Shown: piece by piece, positions 7,183 to 8,877 of the stretch | How the letters are laid out: the number at the start of each line of letters is the position of its first letter | How positions within the stretch are numbered: the first letter of the stretch is position 1 | Assembly: GCA_015488935.1 (NCBI GenBank) | Contig: WFMU01000380.1 | Span: forward strand, 1 to 8,877 | Length of the DNA: 8,877 nt | From: Flavobacteriaceae bacterium | Lineage (GTDB): Bacteria > Bacteroidota > Bacteroidia > Flavobacteriales > Flavobacteriaceae | Direction of reading: 5' to 3' | The notes under the pieces: generated by a model | Databases searched by the model: none | Told to the model about the DNA's origin: nothing | Seen by the model: only the letters and a program-made list of their open reading frames with translations | Position numbers and translations under genes: made by a program

Positions 7183-7779
7183 TTAAAATAAGTTGGCTTT
7201 TGCAAGATTTCTATTTTTTATTATTCGAAATAATTGCCCTATACCTAATCCAAAATACCTGGTATCTTTATTTAGCATCAATGTTGGAGATACGTACATG
7301 CCAAAAAAATTAGTGAATAGAAATTCCATTTTAGGGTTTATTATTAAACTCACAGCATGTATTTGTCCGTAATCATAATTATAGTATCTGTTATAATTAT
7401 CACCTTCTATTCTCCAATTTATTGGCTCTCTAATTATTAAGTATCCTAATCCTAACGCTATATCGGTTCGAATATTTTTTTTTCTATTTATATAATTTAG
7501 TTTACTTATTAATATATGATAATCTCCTAATCTGTCGTGCGCTCTAAAAAAAAGACCGCTGTCGTAATCGGATGGTGCATGTTCTGTTGCGCGTATAAAT
7601 CCAGAATATCCTACTGCAAGTGAGTATTTATCTTTATGTACATAATTAATATTTGCTGTTATTCCAAGATAATTACCTAGCATAATATCGGCAGAGCCAT
7701 ATACAAGCGTTGTTTTATTGAATTGTGCATTTGTAGTTATACTTAGTAATATTAGCAGTAATATAGCGTATCTTTTCAT
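7183..7779 (-). CDS. Exported protein of unknown function, probably outer-membrane or beta-rich
   Basis: I do not recognise the family. The 198-residue product starts with a clear Sec signal peptide: KR, then a Leu/Ile-rich core, with a likely signal peptidase I site TNA/QF after Ala18. There is no lipobox cysteine, and no cysteine at all. The mature part (about 180 residues) has no further hydrophobic helix. It is rich in Tyr, Gly and Asn, with alternating strand-like segments such as LAVGYSGFIRA, IALGLGYLII and YFGLGIGQLF. This pattern suits a small outer-membrane beta-barrel of roughly eight strands, but a periplasmic beta protein is also possible. It is divergent from the plus-strand gene at 7905 and separated from dnaE by 463 bases, so it is probably transcribed alone. 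I saw no good terminator after its stop. Confidence 0.75.
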   Translation of the reverse strand: MKRYAILLLILLSITTNAQFNKTTLVYGSADIMLGNYLGITANINYVHKDKYSLAVGYSGFIRATEHAPSDYDSGLFFRAHDRLGDYHILISKLNYINRKKNIRTDIALGLGYLIIREPINWRIEGDNYNRYYNYDYGQIHAVSLIINPKMEFLFTNFFGMYVSPTLMLNKDTRYFGLGIGQLFRIIKNRNLAKANLF

Positions 7780-7798
7780 ATTTTATATATTAAAATGG

Positions 7799-7806
7799 TA
7801 AATGTA
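7799..7806 (-). promoter_or_regulatory. Weak candidate -7 box for the exported protein gene
   Basis: On the minus strand TACATTTA differs at only the last base from TAnnTTTG and lies about 20 bases before the ATG at 7779. No convincing -33 TTG was found. The surrounding DNA is almost pure A+T, so this is weak support. Confidence 0.25.
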
Positions 7807-7860
7807 TATGTATATATTTTATGTTTTATAATCTTCATTTTATGAATTCCTTTTTTTATG

Positions 7861-7868
7861 TACCTTTG
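7861..7868 (+). promoter_or_regulatory. Good -7 promoter box for the four-cysteine membrane protein gene
   Basis: TACCTTTG is an exact match to the Bacteroidota -7 consensus TAnnTTTG, 36 bases before the ATG at 7905, giving an expected leader of about 30 bases. A -33 TTG at normal spacing is not evident. The position and perfect match make it the best promoter candidate in the window. Confidence 0.55.
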
Positions 7869-7881
7869 TTATCAAAATAAA

Positions 7882-7908
7882 ATGGCTCCACAAAAAAATA
7901 AATTATGA
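7882..7908 (+). CDS. Possible nine-codon leader ORF overlapping the next start codon
   Basis: An ATG at 7882 opens a frame of eight residues (MAPQKNKL) ended by a TGA that overlaps the ATG at 7905 in an ATGA arrangement. It lies just downstream of the predicted transcription start. Such an overlap could couple translation of the two frames. There is no conservation evidence, and a chance short frame is quite possible. Confidence 0.2.
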   Translation: MAPQKNKL

Positions 7909-8750
7909 ATAGAAAAGATCAATTAGACTTTTGCAAGGTTTGCATACATAAAAAAAATGATTTACAAAAAGGTATCGTTTGTGCTTTAACAAATGAACGT
8001 GCTAATTTTAAAGATACCTGTCCTAATTTTAAAATAGATGAAAAACGTGCTAAAGAAGAAAAGGAAAAACTTTTAAAGCGAATTGAAGATGGTGCTACTG
8101 GCTCATCTACTAGTCGTTCTCCTGTTTGGACTATAATATTTGTTATTTTGGTATTAATTCGAATTGGCTTTAAAATTAATAGATACCAACGAAATAAACA
8201 AAAAAATAAAGACAATATCAAGGAACAATTAGAGGAAATTAAAAGATATAATCGACAATTAATTAAAAATCAACCAAAAGCCATTTCTTATTTGGCTTCT
8301 GCCGAAAGAGTTGCTATTAAACGTAAAAGAGTAAATAAGGATACTAGTTTTATGGTGGCAAAAAACTTACAAGTTTCGGTACATAAAAGATATTATATGT
8401 CTATTGTTGCTAATGATGAGCTTCCTGTTTTAGCCATTTCTAGAGGTTATTGTTTTACAGAAAATAAGGTTGCAATAGATAAATCTAAATCGATGACGGA
8501 GCAGTGGTTAGCAATAAGAAAAAAGTTTTCTCGTGATTTTAATTATGAGCTTATAAAAAAATATACGGTAGAAGATAAGAAAGTGGAAGATATAAATTTT
8601 ATTATTCCTGGTTATAGAAATGTATATGGTGTTGCAAGATTGGTTGAAATTGGTGGCAAACGTTATTTTTTCCATTTTGCGTTTAAACAAGAAACACCTG
8701 ATTATAATATGCTTAGAAGATATTTAAATTATTATGTGATTATTAAATAA
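7905..8750 (+). CDS. Four-cysteine N-terminal domain, single-pass membrane protein of unknown function
   Basis: The product has 281 residues. Residues 9-42 contain Cys10, Cys13, Cys26 and Cys39 in the arrangement CxxC-x12-C-x12-C with KGIVCALTNE and CPNF. This resembles a short N-terminal module common in uncharacterised flavobacterial membrane proteins and is probably a structural zinc site. A charged helix (44-62) and a Ser/Thr linker (66-72) precede one transmembrane segment (about 74-91). A second charged, coiled-coil-like stretch follows (92-122). The C-terminal domain (about 145-281) is mixed and Lys/Tyr-rich, and I do not recognise it. Positive charges just after the segment (K90, R93, R96, K98) and the cysteine module suggest that at least the N terminus is cytoplasmic, but topology is uncertain. 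The gene appears monocistronic, between a -7 box at 7861 and a strong terminator at 8773. No function can be assigned. Confidence 0.85.
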   Translation: MNRKDQLDFCKVCIHKKNDLQKGIVCALTNERANFKDTCPNFKIDEKRAKEEKEKLLKRIEDGATGSSTSRSPVWTIIFVILVLIRIGFKINRYQRNKQKNKDNIKEQLEEIKRYNRQLIKNQPKAISYLASAERVAIKRKRVNKDTSFMVAKNLQVSVHKRYYMSIVANDELPVLAISRGYCFTENKVAIDKSKSMTEQWLAIRKKFSRDFNYELIKKYTVEDKKVEDINFIIPGYRNVYGVARLVEIGGKRYFFHFAFKQETPDYNMLRRYLNYYVIIK

Positions 8751-8772
8751 TCTGCTCATTATATCACAAGAT

Positions 8773-8807
8773 AACTCTCGATTTTTATAGTCGAGAGTTC
8801 TTTTTTT
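8773..8807 (+). terminator. Strong rho-independent terminator after the four-cysteine protein gene
   Basis: AACTCTCGA (8773-8781) and TCGAGAGTT (8791-8799) form a perfect 9-bp stem around a 9-base loop, followed by C and seven T (8801-8807). It begins 22 bases after the stop codon at 8750. This is the clearest terminator in the window. Confidence 0.9.
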
Positions 8808-8811
8808 AATA

Positions 8812-8863
8812 AAGGTTGGTTAACGATACTTACAAAATGCTTATAAGTTGTTGTACTAACCTT
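8812..8863. repeat. Imperfect nested inverted repeat at the right edge
   Basis: AAGGTTGGT (8812-8820) pairs with ACTAACCTT (8855-8863), with one wobble, and ACTTA (8828-8832) pairs with TAAGT (8844-8848) inside it. It lies beyond the terminator, where the window ends, and belongs to no gene seen here. It could be a structured leader of a downstream gene, a regulatory site or chance. Confidence 0.35.
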
Positions 8864-8877
8864 ATTACTAATAATAC

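Noticed and set aside
7104..7313. Plus-strand 69-codon hydrophobic frame
   Set aside because: It overlaps the 3' end of the signal-peptide gene on the other strand, and its hydrophobic look follows from T-rich DNA; there is no independent support.
7919..8221. Minus-strand 100-codon frame opposite the four-cysteine protein gene
   Set aside because: It is a shadow of a gene with a promoter, plausible start and terminator on the plus strand.
8812..8863. Integron attC site
   Set aside because: The paired ends do not carry the required GTTRRRY and RYYYAAC core sites, and no integrase or gene cassettes are present.

Overview
The window looks like a chromosomal segment from a member of the Flavobacteriaceae (Bacteroidota). 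The evidence is strong A+T richness, a flavobacterial M57-type lipoprotein, a DnaE of about 1,450 residues with an N-terminal exonuclease domain, start codons without clear Shine-Dalgarno sequences, and promoter boxes of the Bacteroidota TAnnTTTG type. This assignment rests on sequence style and family knowledge, not on a database search.

Layout from left to right. A plus-strand gene (110-931) encodes a secreted lipoprotein of the M57 'HEIGH' metallopeptidase family. Its catalytic glutamate is replaced by leucine and its Met-turn position by phenylalanine, so it is probably a pseudoenzyme. It converges on a minus-strand gene (1123-2295) for an RlmL-like THUMP-domain RNA methyltransferase, and the gap between them holds several stem-loops, one about 21 bp long. 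Fifty bases upstream of the methyltransferase, also on the minus strand, lies dnaE (2346-6719). This single polypeptide joins a DEDDh 3'-5' exonuclease domain to a complete DNA polymerase III alpha subunit. Its PHP domain has lost most of its metal ligands.

The 463-base gap 6720-7182 has no convincing gene. It holds a tandem 7-bp repeat, a GC-rich palindrome and a terminator-like hairpin, and resembles a dispersed intergenic repeat element. To its right are two divergent genes. One is a minus-strand gene (7183-7779) for a small exported, probably beta-rich envelope protein of unknown function. The other is a plus-strand gene (7905-8750) for a four-cysteine, single-pass membrane protein of unknown function, with a good -7 promoter box, a possible nine-codon leader ORF and a strong intrinsic terminator. 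The last 60 bases contain an imperfect nested inverted repeat.

The genes do not form one obvious pathway. dnaE and the RNA methyltransferase may be co-transcribed housekeeping genes; the flanking genes belong to the cell envelope. I saw no transposase, CRISPR array, tRNA, rRNA, toxin-antitoxin pair or defence system. The items most worth following up are the inactivated M57 protein, the exonuclease-polymerase fusion with its degenerate PHP domain, and the heptamer/palindrome element.
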